DNA of 64,000 nt from Burkholderia ubonensis (GTDB lineage: Bacteria; Pseudomonadota; Gammaproteobacteria; Burkholderiales; Burkholderiaceae). The position numbers were made by a program, and so were the translations under genes. Location: assembly GCF_001718695.1 (NCBI RefSeq), contig NZ_CP013420.1:1054001-1118000 (forward strand), written 5' to 3'. Positions 56,486 to 64,000 of this stretch are shown here, piece by piece. Within the stretch, counting starts at the first letter, position 1. The number at the start of each line of letters is the position of its first letter. The notes under the pieces were generated by a model, which did no database searches, was not told the origin of the DNA, and saw only the letters and a program-made list of their open reading frames with translations.

Positions 56486-57717
56486 CGCCCGCCCCTCTGC
56501 TCGCCGTCCTGCCCGCCCGGCACGAACCGCGCGCGCCAGCCCCACAGCAGCGCGCCGATGCCGGCCGCCGAGCATGCGACGGCCCAGCCGGCCGGCGTAT
56601 CGGCGTCGATGCCCCACGCGCCGAACGCGGTGCCGGCGCTTGCGCCGTCGTCCTGCGCGAAGCGCCACGCGTAGCCGAGTTCGGCCGCGCAGACGAGCGC
56701 GACGCCCCAGAACGCGCATGCGGCGACGCCGCACAGCATGCGCCACCGCTCGGCCGCCGGCGCGCCGCGGCGCAGCGCGTGCACGAGCGCCGCCGCGCTA
56801 CCCGCGATCCCGCGCGGCGCCGCCACGACGATCGCGACGAACAGCACGCCGAGATACAGCGCCCACGCGCGCGACACGCCCGCGACGACGATGCTCAGCG
56901 CGGTCAGCACGACGGCGCCTGCCGCCGGCCCGAAGAAGGCGCCGGTGCCGCCGATCACCGCGGCGATCAGCACGGTTGCCGAGCGCGCCATCGACATGCT
57001 GTCGGGCGTCGCGATCTCGACGTCGATCAGCGTCAGCGTGCCCGCGACGCCCGCGAAGAACGACGCGCAGGTGACCATCGCGAGCCGCACGCGGCGCGGC
57101 TCGGTGCCGAGCGCGGCGACGCGCGCGGGGTTGTCTCGCACCGCGTTCGCGAGCCGCGCAAGCGGCGTGCGCGTCAGCGCGTGCATCGCGAGCGCCGACC
57201 CGATGCACCATGCCGCGATCAGCGCATACGCGTGCGCTGGCGCGCCGAACTGCCAGCCGCCGAGCGGCGGGCCGCTCGCGCGATCGATCGGCACGCCGCC
57301 GACCCCGCCGAACCACGCGGGCACGCTCCACGCGGCCGCCGCGACGCACTCGCCGAGGCCGAGCGTGATCATCGCGAACGCGGTGCCCGCTCGGCGCGTC
57401 GCGAGCACGCCGAACAGCAGGCCGAAGGCCGCGCCCGCCGCGCCGCCGACGAGCGGCAGCAGCGGCAGCGGGCCGCCGAAGCGGTTGAACCAGTGCGCGG
57501 CCGCGAACGCGCCGAGGCCCGCGAACGCCGCATGCCCGAACGACAGCAGGCCGGTCGTGCCGAGCTGCAGGTTGTACGACAGCGCGAGCACGACGAGCGC
57601 GGCGGTCTGCGCGAGATAGCCGAGCATCCAGCCGTGCGGCCACAGCCACGCGGGCAGCACGAGGCTGCCGGCGAACAGCGTCCAGCGCACGACGCCCGCC
57701 AACGCGCGGCTACGCAT
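56482..57717 (-). CDS. livM: Branched-chain amino-acid-type ABC permease LivM
   Basis: A 411-residue inner-membrane permease with about ten helices. Family segments are ALSYNLQLGTTGLLSFGHAAFAGLGAF, AFAMITLGLGECVAAAA and IGGTGAFFGPAAGAVVLTAL. The C-terminal extension of about 90 residues beyond the usual LivM end contains two further hydrophobic stretches (about 325-345 and 385-400), which is longer than typical. Overlaps the livH stop by 8 bases and the livG start by 4. Substrate not known. Confidence 0.9.
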   Translation of the reverse strand: MRSRALAGVVRWTLFAGSLVLPAWLWPHGWMLGYLAQTAALVVLALSYNLQLGTTGLLSFGHAAFAGLGAFAAAHWFNRFGGPLPLLPLVGGAAGAAFGLLFGVLATRRAGTAFAMITLGLGECVAAAAWSVPAWFGGVGGVPIDRASGPPLGGWQFGAPAHAYALIAAWCIGSALAMHALTRTPLARLANAVRDNPARVAALGTEPRRVRLAMVTCASFFAGVAGTLTLIDVEIATPDSMSMARSATVLIAAVIGGTGAFFGPAAGAVVLTALSIVVAGVSRAWALYLGVLFVAIVVAAPRGIAGSAAALVHALRRGAPAAERWRMLCGVAACAFWGVALVCAAELGYAWRFAQDDGASAGTAFGAWGIDADTPAGWAVACSAAGIGALLWGWRARFVPGGQDGEQRGGR

Positions 57718-58645
57718 CGGCGCGCTCGCCGAACAGTCCGCGCGGGCGCACGACCAGCACCGCGACGAGCAGCAGGTACGGCACGAGCGGCGCGAGTTGC
57801 GCGAACGACACCGCGGCGACGCTGTCCGGCAGCACGAAGCCGCCCCATTGCGCGAGCTCGCGCAGCGACGTGTCGCTCGCGGCCGCGAAGGTCTGCGCGA
57901 AGCCGACCGCGAGCGACGCGGCGAACGCGCCGCCGAGCGAGCCGAGCCCGCCGATCACGACGACCGCGAACACGATCGAGCCGACCGTCTCGGCCAGCGC
58001 GGGCTCGATCACCGCGAGCGGCGCGCCGATCACGCCGGCCAGCGCCGCGAGCGCGGTGCCCGCGCCGAACAGGCCCGTCATCAGGCTCGGCACGTCGTAG
58101 CCGAGCGCCTCGACGGCCGCGCGATGCGTGAGCGCCGCGCGCACGACGAGACCGATGCGCGACGCGCGCAGCAGGCCCGCCAGCGCGACCAGCATCGCCG
58201 CCGACATCGCCATCATGAACAGCCGGTAGCGCGGCAGCGCGACGCCGAACACAGTGACCGGCGCACCGTCGAACAGCGGCGGCACCGGCGCGGGCAGCGG
58301 CGCGAGGCCCCAGACGAGTTTCGCGCCCTCGCCGATCAGGTACGCGAGCCCGAACGTCAGCAGCAGCTCGCTCGTGTGCCCGTGCGCCTGCACACGGCGC
58401 AGCAGCCAGCGCTCGCAGCCCGCGCCCAGCAGCCCGACCGCGAGCGGCGCGAGCACGAGCGCCGGCCAGAAGCCCGCGCGGGCGGCGATGCTGTAGCCGA
58501 CGTACGCGCCGAGCATGTAGAAGCTCGCATGCGCGAAGTTGAGCACGCCCTGCACGCTGAAGATCAGCGTGAGGCCCGCCGACAGCATGAACAGCAGCAA
58601 GCCGTAGCTGAGGCCGTTGAAGGCCTGGAGCGCGAACGCCTGCAC
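57710..58645 (-). CDS. livH: Branched-chain amino-acid-type ABC permease LivH
   Basis: A 311-residue permease with about eight helices. It begins with the typical FNGLSYGLLLFMLSAGLTLIFSVQGVLNFAH, and has ALTHRAAVEALGYDVPSL and VVVIGGLGSLGGAF near the end. It is the first of the four liv-type genes and starts 9 bases after a thioesterase gene stop. No periplasmic binding-protein gene lies in this operon, so the binding protein must be encoded elsewhere. Confidence 0.92.
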   Translation of the reverse strand: MQAFALQAFNGLSYGLLLFMLSAGLTLIFSVQGVLNFAHASFYMLGAYVGYSIAARAGFWPALVLAPLAVGLLGAGCERWLLRRVQAHGHTSELLLTFGLAYLIGEGAKLVWGLAPLPAPVPPLFDGAPVTVFGVALPRYRLFMMAMSAAMLVALAGLLRASRIGLVVRAALTHRAAVEALGYDVPSLMTGLFGAGTALAALAGVIGAPLAVIEPALAETVGSIVFAVVVIGGLGSLGGAFAASLAVGFAQTFAAASDTSLRELAQWGGFVLPDSVAAVSFAQLAPLVPYLLLVAVLVVRPRGLFGERADA

Positions 58646-58654
58646 CGCGCGTCG

Positions 58655-59092
58655 TCAGGCGGCGAGCGGGTCGAGCGCGGCGCGCAGCGCGTCCGGCAGC
58701 GGCACCGGGCGACGCGTGCCGCGATCGACGTACACGTGCACGAAATGCCCCTGCGCGGCGGGCGATGCGTCGCCTTGCGCGAACAGCCCGACCTCGTAGT
58801 GCACGCTCGACGTGCCGAGCTTCACGACGCGCAGCCCCGCGTCGACCGACTGCGGAAACACGAGCGGCGCGAAGTAGTTGCACTGCGTTTCGACGACGAG
58901 CCCGATCGTCGGCGCGTGCTCGATGTCGAGCACGCCCGCGCGGATCAGGTACTCGTTCACGACGGTATCGAAGTAGCTGTAGTAGACGACGTTGTTCACG
59001 TGCCCGTAGACGTCGTTGTCCATCCAGCGGGTCGTGATCGGCAGGAAGTGGCGGTAGGCGTCGCGGGAACGCGGCTGCGGCTTGTCGGACAT
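58655..59092 (-). CDS. Acyl-CoA thioesterase, 4HBT hotdog family
   Basis: A 145-residue hotdog thioesterase. The catalytic signature is ITTRWMDNDVYGHVNNVVYYSYFD (Asp in WMDND, about residue 25), followed by the conserved VVETQCNYFAPL. It hydrolyses an acyl-CoA in the cytoplasm. It is upstream of livH on the same strand with a 9-base gap, suggesting the transported compound is metabolised through a CoA thioester. The ATG at 59092 (MSDKPQPRSRD) is preferred to the frame start at 59167. Similar in type to the gene at 545-985. Confidence 0.88.
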   Translation of the reverse strand: MSDKPQPRSRDAYRHFLPITTRWMDNDVYGHVNNVVYYSYFDTVVNEYLIRAGVLDIEHAPTIGLVVETQCNYFAPLVFPQSVDAGLRVVKLGTSSVHYEVGLFAQGDASPAAQGHFVHVYVDRGTRRPVPLPDALRAALDPLAA

Positions 59093-59189
59093 GGCGGTGA
59101 TGGTCAGAGGGAGGATGACGTGGCGACGCTCGCGGGCGGCACGGCGCGATGCGACGCGGCGGAGCATGGACGGGCGGCGGCGCGGCCCG

Positions 59190-59738
59190 TCACTGCCCCG
59201 GCCGGTCGACGAATTCGAAATCGAGGCCGCGCGCGCGCATCCAGTCGGCGAGCGCGACGCCCGTGCCGGCGCGCCACGGGCGCAGCAGCGGCGGATCGAC
59301 GAGCTTGTATTCGAGCAGCTCCGGCGACAGCGCGACCGTGCCCGACGCGCGCACGTGGTACGCGATGATCAGCTCGTTCTTGCGGATGAATTCGTAGACG
59401 CCGACGAGCGACACGTGCTCGGCCTTCAGCGCGGTTTCCTCGAACACCTCGCGCGCGATGCCGTCCTCGGGCGTCTCGCCGTTCTCGAGGAAACCGGTGA
59501 TCAGCGCGAACATCCCTTCGGGCCAGGCCGCGTTGCGCGCGAGCAGGATCTTGCCGTCGAGCTCGACGATCGCGGCGACGACGGGCAGCGGGTTGTTCCA
59601 GTGCACGTAGCCGCAGGTGTCGTCGGGGCAAACCTGGCGAACGCGGCCGCCTTCGTGTTCGGAATCGGCGCGCTCGGTCAGCGGGCGCGCGCAGCGCGGG
59701 CAAAAGCGATAGTCGGCGGTGGTCATCGATATGGACAT
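59190..59738 (-). CDS. NUDIX hydrolase with zinc ribbon
   Basis: A 182-residue NudC-like protein. A zinc ribbon has CPRC (about residues 13-16) and CPDDTC (about 37-42). The Nudix box GFLENGETPEDGIAREVFEETA is at about 81-103, with the catalytic REVFEE. Residues after the box are T-A in place of the usual xG. It may hydrolyse NAD-type dinucleotides or nucleoside diphosphate-linked compounds. ATG codons at 59738 and 59726 are both possible. It lies 97 bases upstream of the thioesterase on the same strand. Confidence 0.88.
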   Translation of the reverse strand: MSISMTTADYRFCPRCARPLTERADSEHEGGRVRQVCPDDTCGYVHWNNPLPVVAAIVELDGKILLARNAAWPEGMFALITGFLENGETPEDGIAREVFEETALKAEHVSLVGVYEFIRKNELIIAYHVRASGTVALSPELLEYKLVDPPLLRPWRAGTGVALADWMRARGLDFEFVDRPGQ

Positions 59739-59854
59739 GGCGGACGCCAGGGAGGCCGCCCGCAGGCGGCTCGCGCGCCCGCTCGGCGCGGGAAAGGCTT
59801 CATTCTAGCGAGTTTGCCCGCGCCGCAGAGGGTGCGACGGCGAGCGTGCGGCGC

Positions 59855-61198
59855 TCATGCGCGCGGGCGTGCGCCGCGGGCCGCGAAGCCGGCGGCGCCG
59901 GCCAGCAGCGCGCCGGCCGCGACCCACAGCGCCGGCGAAAACGACCCGAACCGCGCGGCGAGCGGCGCCGCGACGAGCGGCCCGAGGATCTGGCCGACGC
60001 CGTACGACGCGGTCGCGTAGCCCATCAGCCCCGCTGCGCGCTCGCCGTGCAGGCGCCGCGCCTCGCGCATCGCGAACAGCGTGATCGCGGTGAACGGCAG
60101 GCCGAGCAGCACGCTGCCGACCGAGAAGCCCGCCGCGTTCGGCCAGACGATCCCGGCGGCGATGCCGAGCGCCTGCGTCACGCACCCGCCGGCAAGCAGC
60201 AGCCGGTTGTCCCACTGCGCCGGCAGCCGCGCGGCGGCGACCGCGCCGGCGATCAGCGCGGCGCCGAACATCGGCCAGAACAGGTCCGGCCACGGCGAGC
60301 CGGCCGGCAGCGCCGCGCGCGCGATCACCGGCAGGAACGTCGCGGTGATGATGTAGCCGAAGCCCGGCATCGCGTACAGCACGACGAGCCAGGCCGCGTC
60401 GGCGCGACGGCGGCGTGCGTCGGGCGGCGCGGTGGGGGCTGGCGCGGTGGTGGCTGGCACTGCGGTGGCTGGCGCGGCGGTGGCCGGCACGGCGGTGGCT
60501 GGCACTGCGGCAGGCGTCACCGCGGCGGCCGGCGTGTGCGCGGTGGGCACCACCGACGCGGCTGCGGCTGCGGCTGCGGCTGGGGCCACCGGTGCCGGCG
60601 CGCGGCCGAACGTGCGCCAGATCGCGACCGACAGCATGGCCGACAGCGCCGCGAAACCGAGCCAGCCCCACGCCGCGCGCTGGCCGGCCAACGCGCTCCC
60701 GATCAGCCCCGTCAGCACGATGCCGACGCCGGGGCCCGCGTAGATCACGCCGCTCCATTCCGGCGCGTGCAGCTCGGCGAGCCGGCGCAGCCCCCATTGC
60801 GACATGAACACGAACGTCCACGCACTGACGACACCCGCGACGAAGCGCACCGCGAGCCACACGGGCAGCAGATGGCCGACGCCCATCGCGGCGGTGAGCA
60901 GCACGGTTGCTGCAAGTCCGAAGCGGACCATCCGCGCGGGCGCGACGCGCAACGCCGCGCAGCTGACCGCGCCGACGAAGTAGCCCGCATAGTTCGCCGA
61001 CGCGAGCCAGCTGCCGGCCTTCAGGCCGATCGCGCCATCGGCGAGCATCAGCGGCAGCAGCGGCGTGAACGCGAAGCGGCCGACGCCGAGCGCGACCGCG
61101 AGCCCGGTCATGCCGGCGAGTGCGACCGTGCGGGCGCGGCGGTCGCTATCGCATGAAGGAAACGCGCGGGCGGCGGACGAGGCATCGGAACGGGACAT
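59855..61198 (-). CDS. YbfB/YjiJ family MFS transporter
   Basis: A 447-residue major-facilitator protein with 12 helices. The N-terminal signature GVGRFAFTPLLPLML is typical of the YbfB/YjiJ family, as is FVAGVVSAWTFVFMSQWGLRR. The substrate is unknown. The loop between helices 6 and 7 (about residues 200-268) is greatly enlarged by Ala/Pro/Thr-rich repeats encoded by 15-bp units. It is divergent from a LysR gene, which probably controls it. Starts at 61198 with MSRSDASS. Confidence 0.88.
   Translation of the reverse strand: MSRSDASSAARAFPSCDSDRRARTVALAGMTGLAVALGVGRFAFTPLLPLMLADGAIGLKAGSWLASANYAGYFVGAVSCAALRVAPARMVRFGLAATVLLTAAMGVGHLLPVWLAVRFVAGVVSAWTFVFMSQWGLRRLAELHAPEWSGVIYAGPGVGIVLTGLIGSALAGQRAAWGWLGFAALSAMLSVAIWRTFGRAPAPVAPAAAAAAAASVVPTAHTPAAAVTPAAVPATAVPATAAPATAVPATTAPAPTAPPDARRRRADAAWLVVLYAMPGFGYIITATFLPVIARAALPAGSPWPDLFWPMFGAALIAGAVAAARLPAQWDNRLLLAGGCVTQALGIAAGIVWPNAAGFSVGSVLLGLPFTAITLFAMREARRLHGERAAGLMGYATASYGVGQILGPLVAAPLAARFGSFSPALWVAAGALLAGAAGFAARGARPRA
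60429..60525. repeat. 15-bp degenerate repeats encoding an Ala/Pro/Thr linker
   Basis: Units close to GCGGTGGCTGGCACT recur about six times with small changes (GCGGTGGCTGGCGCG, GCGGTGGCCGGCACG). Read on the minus strand they encode the five-residue motif AVPAT/TAPA in the central loop of the MFS protein. The unit length is a multiple of three, so copy changes keep the frame. Confidence 0.7.
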
Positions 61199-61265
61199 GG
61201 CGGCAGCGTACGGCCGGCGCGCGGCGCGCCGGCCTGAACGGAAATCGGAATGCCTTCATCGTAGC

Positions 61266-61295
61266 TTGACCAACCGTTCTCTAAAAATGAATAAT
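61266..61295 (+). promoter_or_regulatory. Candidate sigma-70 promoter of the LysR gene
   Basis: TTGACC (61266-61271, five of six) and AATAAT (61290-61295, five of six) are separated by 18 bases. The LysR ATG is 31 bases downstream of the -10. A palindrome GAATCGATTC (61299-61308) overlaps the expected transcript start and may be an autoregulatory site. Confidence 0.55.
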
Positions 61296-61325
61296 TCAGA
61301 ATCGATTCATCGCTCGGAGAGAATC

Positions 61326-62240
61326 ATGGATCTGGCGGCGCTGGCGATTTTCCGGGCTGTCGTGCGCGAAAACGGCGTGACGCGCGCGGCGGAGAAGCTC
61401 AATCGCGTGCAGTCGAACGTGACGACACGCATCAAGCAGCTCGAGGAGGAACTCGGCGCGGCGCTGTTCGTGCGCGACGGCCGGCGGCTCGTGCTGACGC
61501 CTGCCGGGCAGACGCTGCTGACGTATGCGGAGCGCCTGCTTGCGCTTGCCGACGAGGCCCGTCATGCGGTGCGCGAGGACCGGCCGCGCGGCCGGCTGCG
61601 GCTCGGCGCGATGGAGAGCACGGCCGCGAGCCGGCTGCCGGCCCTGCTCGCGCGCTATCACCATGCGTGGCCCGACGTGTCGCTCGAACTCCTGACGGGC
61701 ACGACGGGCTGCCTGATCGAGCAGGTGCGCGAGTTCGCGATCGACGCCGCGCTGTTCGCGCGCCCGCCCGCGCCGGAGGAGTTGCCCGACACGTTCGAGG
61801 TGGTGCCGGTGTTCCGCGAAAACCTGATGCTGCTCACGCCGCGCGGCCATCCTCGGGTGCGCACGCCGCGCGACGTGATCCTGCCAACGCTGGTCGCATT
61901 CGAGCGCGGCTGCACGTATCGCAAGTACGTCGAGCAATGGTACGCGGCGCACGGGACGAAGCCGGCGCGCGTGCTCGAACTCGGCTCGTACCACGCGATC
62001 GTCGCGTGCGTCGCGGCCGGCGCGGGCGTCGCGGTCGCGCCGCGTTCGGTGCTCGACCTGCAGCCCGGGACCGACAACGTCGCGGCGCATGCGATCGCCG
62101 AATTCGAAGGGATCGACACGGTGCTTGCGTGGCGCAAGGGTTACGCGTCGGCGGCACTCGGCGCGCTGCGCGACGCACTGGAGGCGGCCGCGCGGCCGCC
62201 GGCCGATGCCGGGAAGCGGCGCGCGGCGGCGACGGCCTGA
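61326..62240 (+). CDS. LysR family transcriptional regulator
   Basis: A 304-residue LysR regulator. The winged HTH is at about residues 1-60 (RAVVRENGVTRAAEKLNRVQSNVTTRIKQLEEELG), and the effector domain at about 85-285. It is divergent from the YbfB-type MFS gene, the usual sign that it controls that transporter. GGAGAG precedes the ATG at 61326 (MDLAALAIF), which is therefore preferred to in-frame upstream starts at 61065 and 61287. It ends at a long bidirectional terminator shared with alaS. Confidence 0.9.
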   Translation: MDLAALAIFRAVVRENGVTRAAEKLNRVQSNVTTRIKQLEEELGAALFVRDGRRLVLTPAGQTLLTYAERLLALADEARHAVREDRPRGRLRLGAMESTAASRLPALLARYHHAWPDVSLELLTGTTGCLIEQVREFAIDAALFARPPAPEELPDTFEVVPVFRENLMLLTPRGHPRVRTPRDVILPTLVAFERGCTYRKYVEQWYAAHGTKPARVLELGSYHAIVACVAAGAGVAVAPRSVLDLQPGTDNVAAHAIAEFEGIDTVLAWRKGYASAALGALRDALEAAARPPADAGKRRAAATA

Positions 62241-62274
62241 AGGATCGCCCCGCAGGCTCGCGGCGCGTAAACGC

Positions 62275-62312
62275 AAAACGACCCGACCGGCCTGTGCCGG
62301 TCGGGTCGTTTC
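62275..62312. terminator. Bidirectional intrinsic terminator between LysR and alaS
   Basis: AAACGACCCGACCGG (62276-62290) and CCGGTCGGGTCGTTT (62297-62311) form a perfect 15-bp stem with a 6-base loop, flanked by A-run and T-run. It serves the rightward LysR and the leftward alaS. Confidence 0.85.
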
Positions 62313-62402
62313 ATTCGGTCCCCGCCACCGAGCGGCCGTCGCGCATCACACGGCCGGACCGGGCCCGCGACGCTCGGGCGAGCGCCGCGCCGGCCAGGCC
62401 GA

Positions 62403-64000
62403 TCAGAGCCGCTCTTCGACCCAGCCCTTGACGCCCGCGAGCGCCGCCGGCAGGTTCGCCGGCTCGGTGCCGCCCGCCTGCGCCATGTCCGGACGGCCGC
62501 CGCCCTTGCCGCCGACCTGCTGCGCGACGAAGTTCACGAGCTCGCCGGCCTTGACCTTCTTGCTCGCTTCCGGCGTGACGCCCGCGATCAGGCTGACCTT
62601 GCCGCCTTCGACGGCCGCCAGCACGATCGCCGCGCTCTTGAGCTTGTCCTTCAGCTTGTCGACGGTCTCGCGCAGCGTCTTCGCATCCGCGCCGTCGAGC
62701 GTCGCGGCCAGCACGTGCACGCCGCCGACTTCGACCGCCTGCAGCGCGAGCTCGTCGCCCTGGCTCGATGCGAGCTTCGACTTCAGCGCGCCCAGCTCCT
62801 TCTCGAGCGACTTCACCTGGTCCTGCACCTGCGCGATGCGCTGCGTCAGTTCCGACGGCTGCGCCTTCAGCGCGGCCGCCGCTTCGTTCACGCGTGCGTC
62901 GAGCTCCTGCACGTAGCGCACCGCGTTGTCGCCGGTGATCGCCTCGACGCGGCGGATGCCGGCCGCGACGCCGCCTTCGACGACGATCTTGAAGAAGCCG
63001 ATGTCGCCCGTGCGGCTCACGTGCGTGCCGCCGCACAGTTCGCGCGAGAAGCCGAGGTCGAGCACGCGCACTTCGTCGCCGTACTTCTCGCCGAAGAGGG
63101 CCATCGCGCCGCCCTTCACCGCTTCGTCGTACGGCATCACGCGCACGATGCCGGGCGCGTTCGCGAGGATTTCGTCGTTGACGATCTGCTCGACGCGACG
63201 GATTTCGTCGTCGGTCATCGGCGCGTTGTGCGCAAAGTCGAAGCGGGTCTTGTCCGCGTCGACGAGCGAGCCCTTCTGCTGCACGTGCGAGCCGAGCACC
63301 TCGCGCAGCGCCTTGTGCATCAGGTGGGTCGCCGAATGGTTGCGCTGGGTGCGCGCGCGGCGGTGCGCGTCGATCTCGGCGCGCAGCACGTCGCCGACCT
63401 TGAGCGTGCCCTGCTCCAGCGTGCCGTGGTGGCCGATCACGTCGGCCTGCACCTTCAGCGTGTCGCCGACCGCGAAGCGCGTCGACGCATTCGCGAGCAC
63501 GCCCTGGTCGCCGACCTGGCCGCCCGATTCCGCGTAGAACGGCGTGTGGTCGAGCACGACCACCGCGTCCTGGCCGGTCTTCACTTCGCTGACGGACGAA
63601 CCGTCGACGTACAGCGCGACGACCTTCGCGTCGTCGAACGCGATCGCTTCGTAGCCGTGGAAGGTCGTTTTCGCGCCCGTGTATTCGAGGCCCTGCGCGG
63701 CCTTGAACTTGCCGGCCGCGCGCGCCTGCTCGCGCTGGCGCGCCATCGCGTCGTCGAACGCCGGCTCGTCGACCGTCATGCCGCGCTCGCGGCACACGTC
63801 GGCCGTCAGGTCCAGCGGGAAGCCGTAGGTGTCGTGCAGCTTGAACGCGAGTTCGCCGTCGAGCACCTTGCCGCCCTTTGCTTCGACTTCGGCGAGCGCG
63901 GCCTCGAGGATCGACATCCCGTGCTCGATCGTCTCGAAGAAGCGTTCTTCTTCCTGGCGCAGCACGTCGGTCACGCGCTGCTCGGCTTCCTTCAGCTCCG
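62403..64000 (-). CDS. alaS: Alanyl-tRNA synthetase, C-terminal part
   Basis: The 3' two thirds of alaS; the frame is open through base 64000 and the catalytic N-terminus (about 340 residues) lies outside the window. Visible residues start ELKEAEQRV in the helical tRNA-binding region, then the editing domain with zinc-binding HSATHLMH and [13 protein letters not shown], a coiled coil (about [21 protein letters not shown]), and the C-Ala/DHHA1 domain ending [12 protein letters not shown]. It charges and proofreads tRNA-Ala. Ends at 62403 behind a strong terminator. Confidence 0.95.
   Translation of the reverse strand, partial: ELKEAEQRVTDVLRQEEERFFETIEHGMSILEAALAEVEAKGGKVLDGELAFKLHDTYGFPLDLTADVCRERGMTVDEPAFDDAMARQREQARAAGKFKAAQGLEYTGAKTTFHGYEAIAFDDAKVVALYVDGSSVSEVKTGQDAVVVLDHTPFYAESGGQVGDQGVLANASTRFAVGDTLKVQADVIGHHGTLEQGTLKVGDVLRAEIDAHRRARTQRNHSATHLMHKALREVLGSHVQQKGSLVDADKTRFDFAHNAPMTDDEIRRVEQIVNDEILANAPGIVRVMPYDEAVKGGAMALFGEKYGDEVRVLDLGFSRELCGGTHVSRTGDIGFFKIVVEGGVAAGIRRVEAITGDNAVRYVQELDARVNEAAAALKAQPSELTQRIAQVQDQVKSLEKELGALKSKLASSQGDELALQAVEVGGVHVLAATLDGADAKTLRETVDKLKDKLKSAAIVLAAVEGGKVSLIAGVTPEASKKVKAGELVNFVAQQVGGKGGGRPDMAQAGGTEPANLPAALAGVKGWVEERL

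Overview
The window is a high-GC, densely packed chromosomal segment that looks like a Burkholderia (probably Burkholderia cepacia complex) main-chromosome region. The reasons are strong codon bias to G/C in third positions, the gene families and their order (valS beside uvrD, galU, aroC, a complete myo-inositol iol/ABC cluster with an IolC-DUF2090 fusion, an EmrA/FUSC/DUF1656 aromatic-acid efflux cassette, many LysR regulators), and short intergenic gaps. This assignment is inference from gene content; no database search was run.

Layout. 1-7 kb: end of a PAS-LuxR regulator, a hotdog thioesterase, an SDR, ETF-ubiquinone oxidoreductase, aroC, and an MFS transporter fused to a PlsC acyltransferase. 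7-13 kb: small housekeeping or poorly known genes (CBS-domain protein, Mpo1-like protein, YihY/BrkB protein, WrbA, DUF2069 protein, FAD-linked oxidase, metallophosphoesterase, and a 51-residue membrane protein). 13-19 kb: a LysR regulator divergent from a four-gene efflux cassette (outer-membrane lipoprotein, FUSC pump, DUF1656, HlyD adaptor). The outer-membrane gene carries a one-base frameshift. 19-30 kb: chemoreceptor, Fsr-like MFS pump, MTA/SAH nucleosidase overlapping uvrD, valS, galU. 30-35 kb: a lipoprotein, then a response regulator / LysM-FecR periplasmic protein / CHASE2 histidine kinase module; the kinase is frameshifted. 35-38 kb: a hypothetical gene, a TusA protein, an IS3-family element with a programmed frameshift signal, and an 11-bp tandem repeat array.

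38-54 kb: LysR and mmsA (methylmalonate-semialdehyde dehydrogenase), then the inositol locus. An RpiR regulator, a Gfo/Idh oxidoreductase, iolG, and a sugar ABC permease, ATPase and binding protein run leftward; iolC-iolD-iolE-iolB run rightward from a shared 305-bp control region. That region holds one exact and one near copy of a GGAA-N6-TTCC motif. Together these genes import myo-inositol and convert it through IolG, IolE, IolD, IolB, IolC and the DUF2090 domain toward malonate semialdehyde, with MmsA making acetyl-CoA. 54-64 kb: an SDR, a leftward branched-chain-type ABC operon (livH-livM-livG-livF, livF frameshifted, no binding-protein gene) preceded by a thioesterase and a NUDIX gene, a YbfB-type MFS gene divergent from a LysR gene, and the 3' part of alaS.

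Three otherwise intact genes each carry one single-base indel. Either these are real inactivations or the sequence has residual assembly errors; the window alone cannot decide. I found no CRISPR array, prophage, tRNA or rRNA gene. The least described element is the CHASE2 kinase / LysM-FecR / response regulator module.
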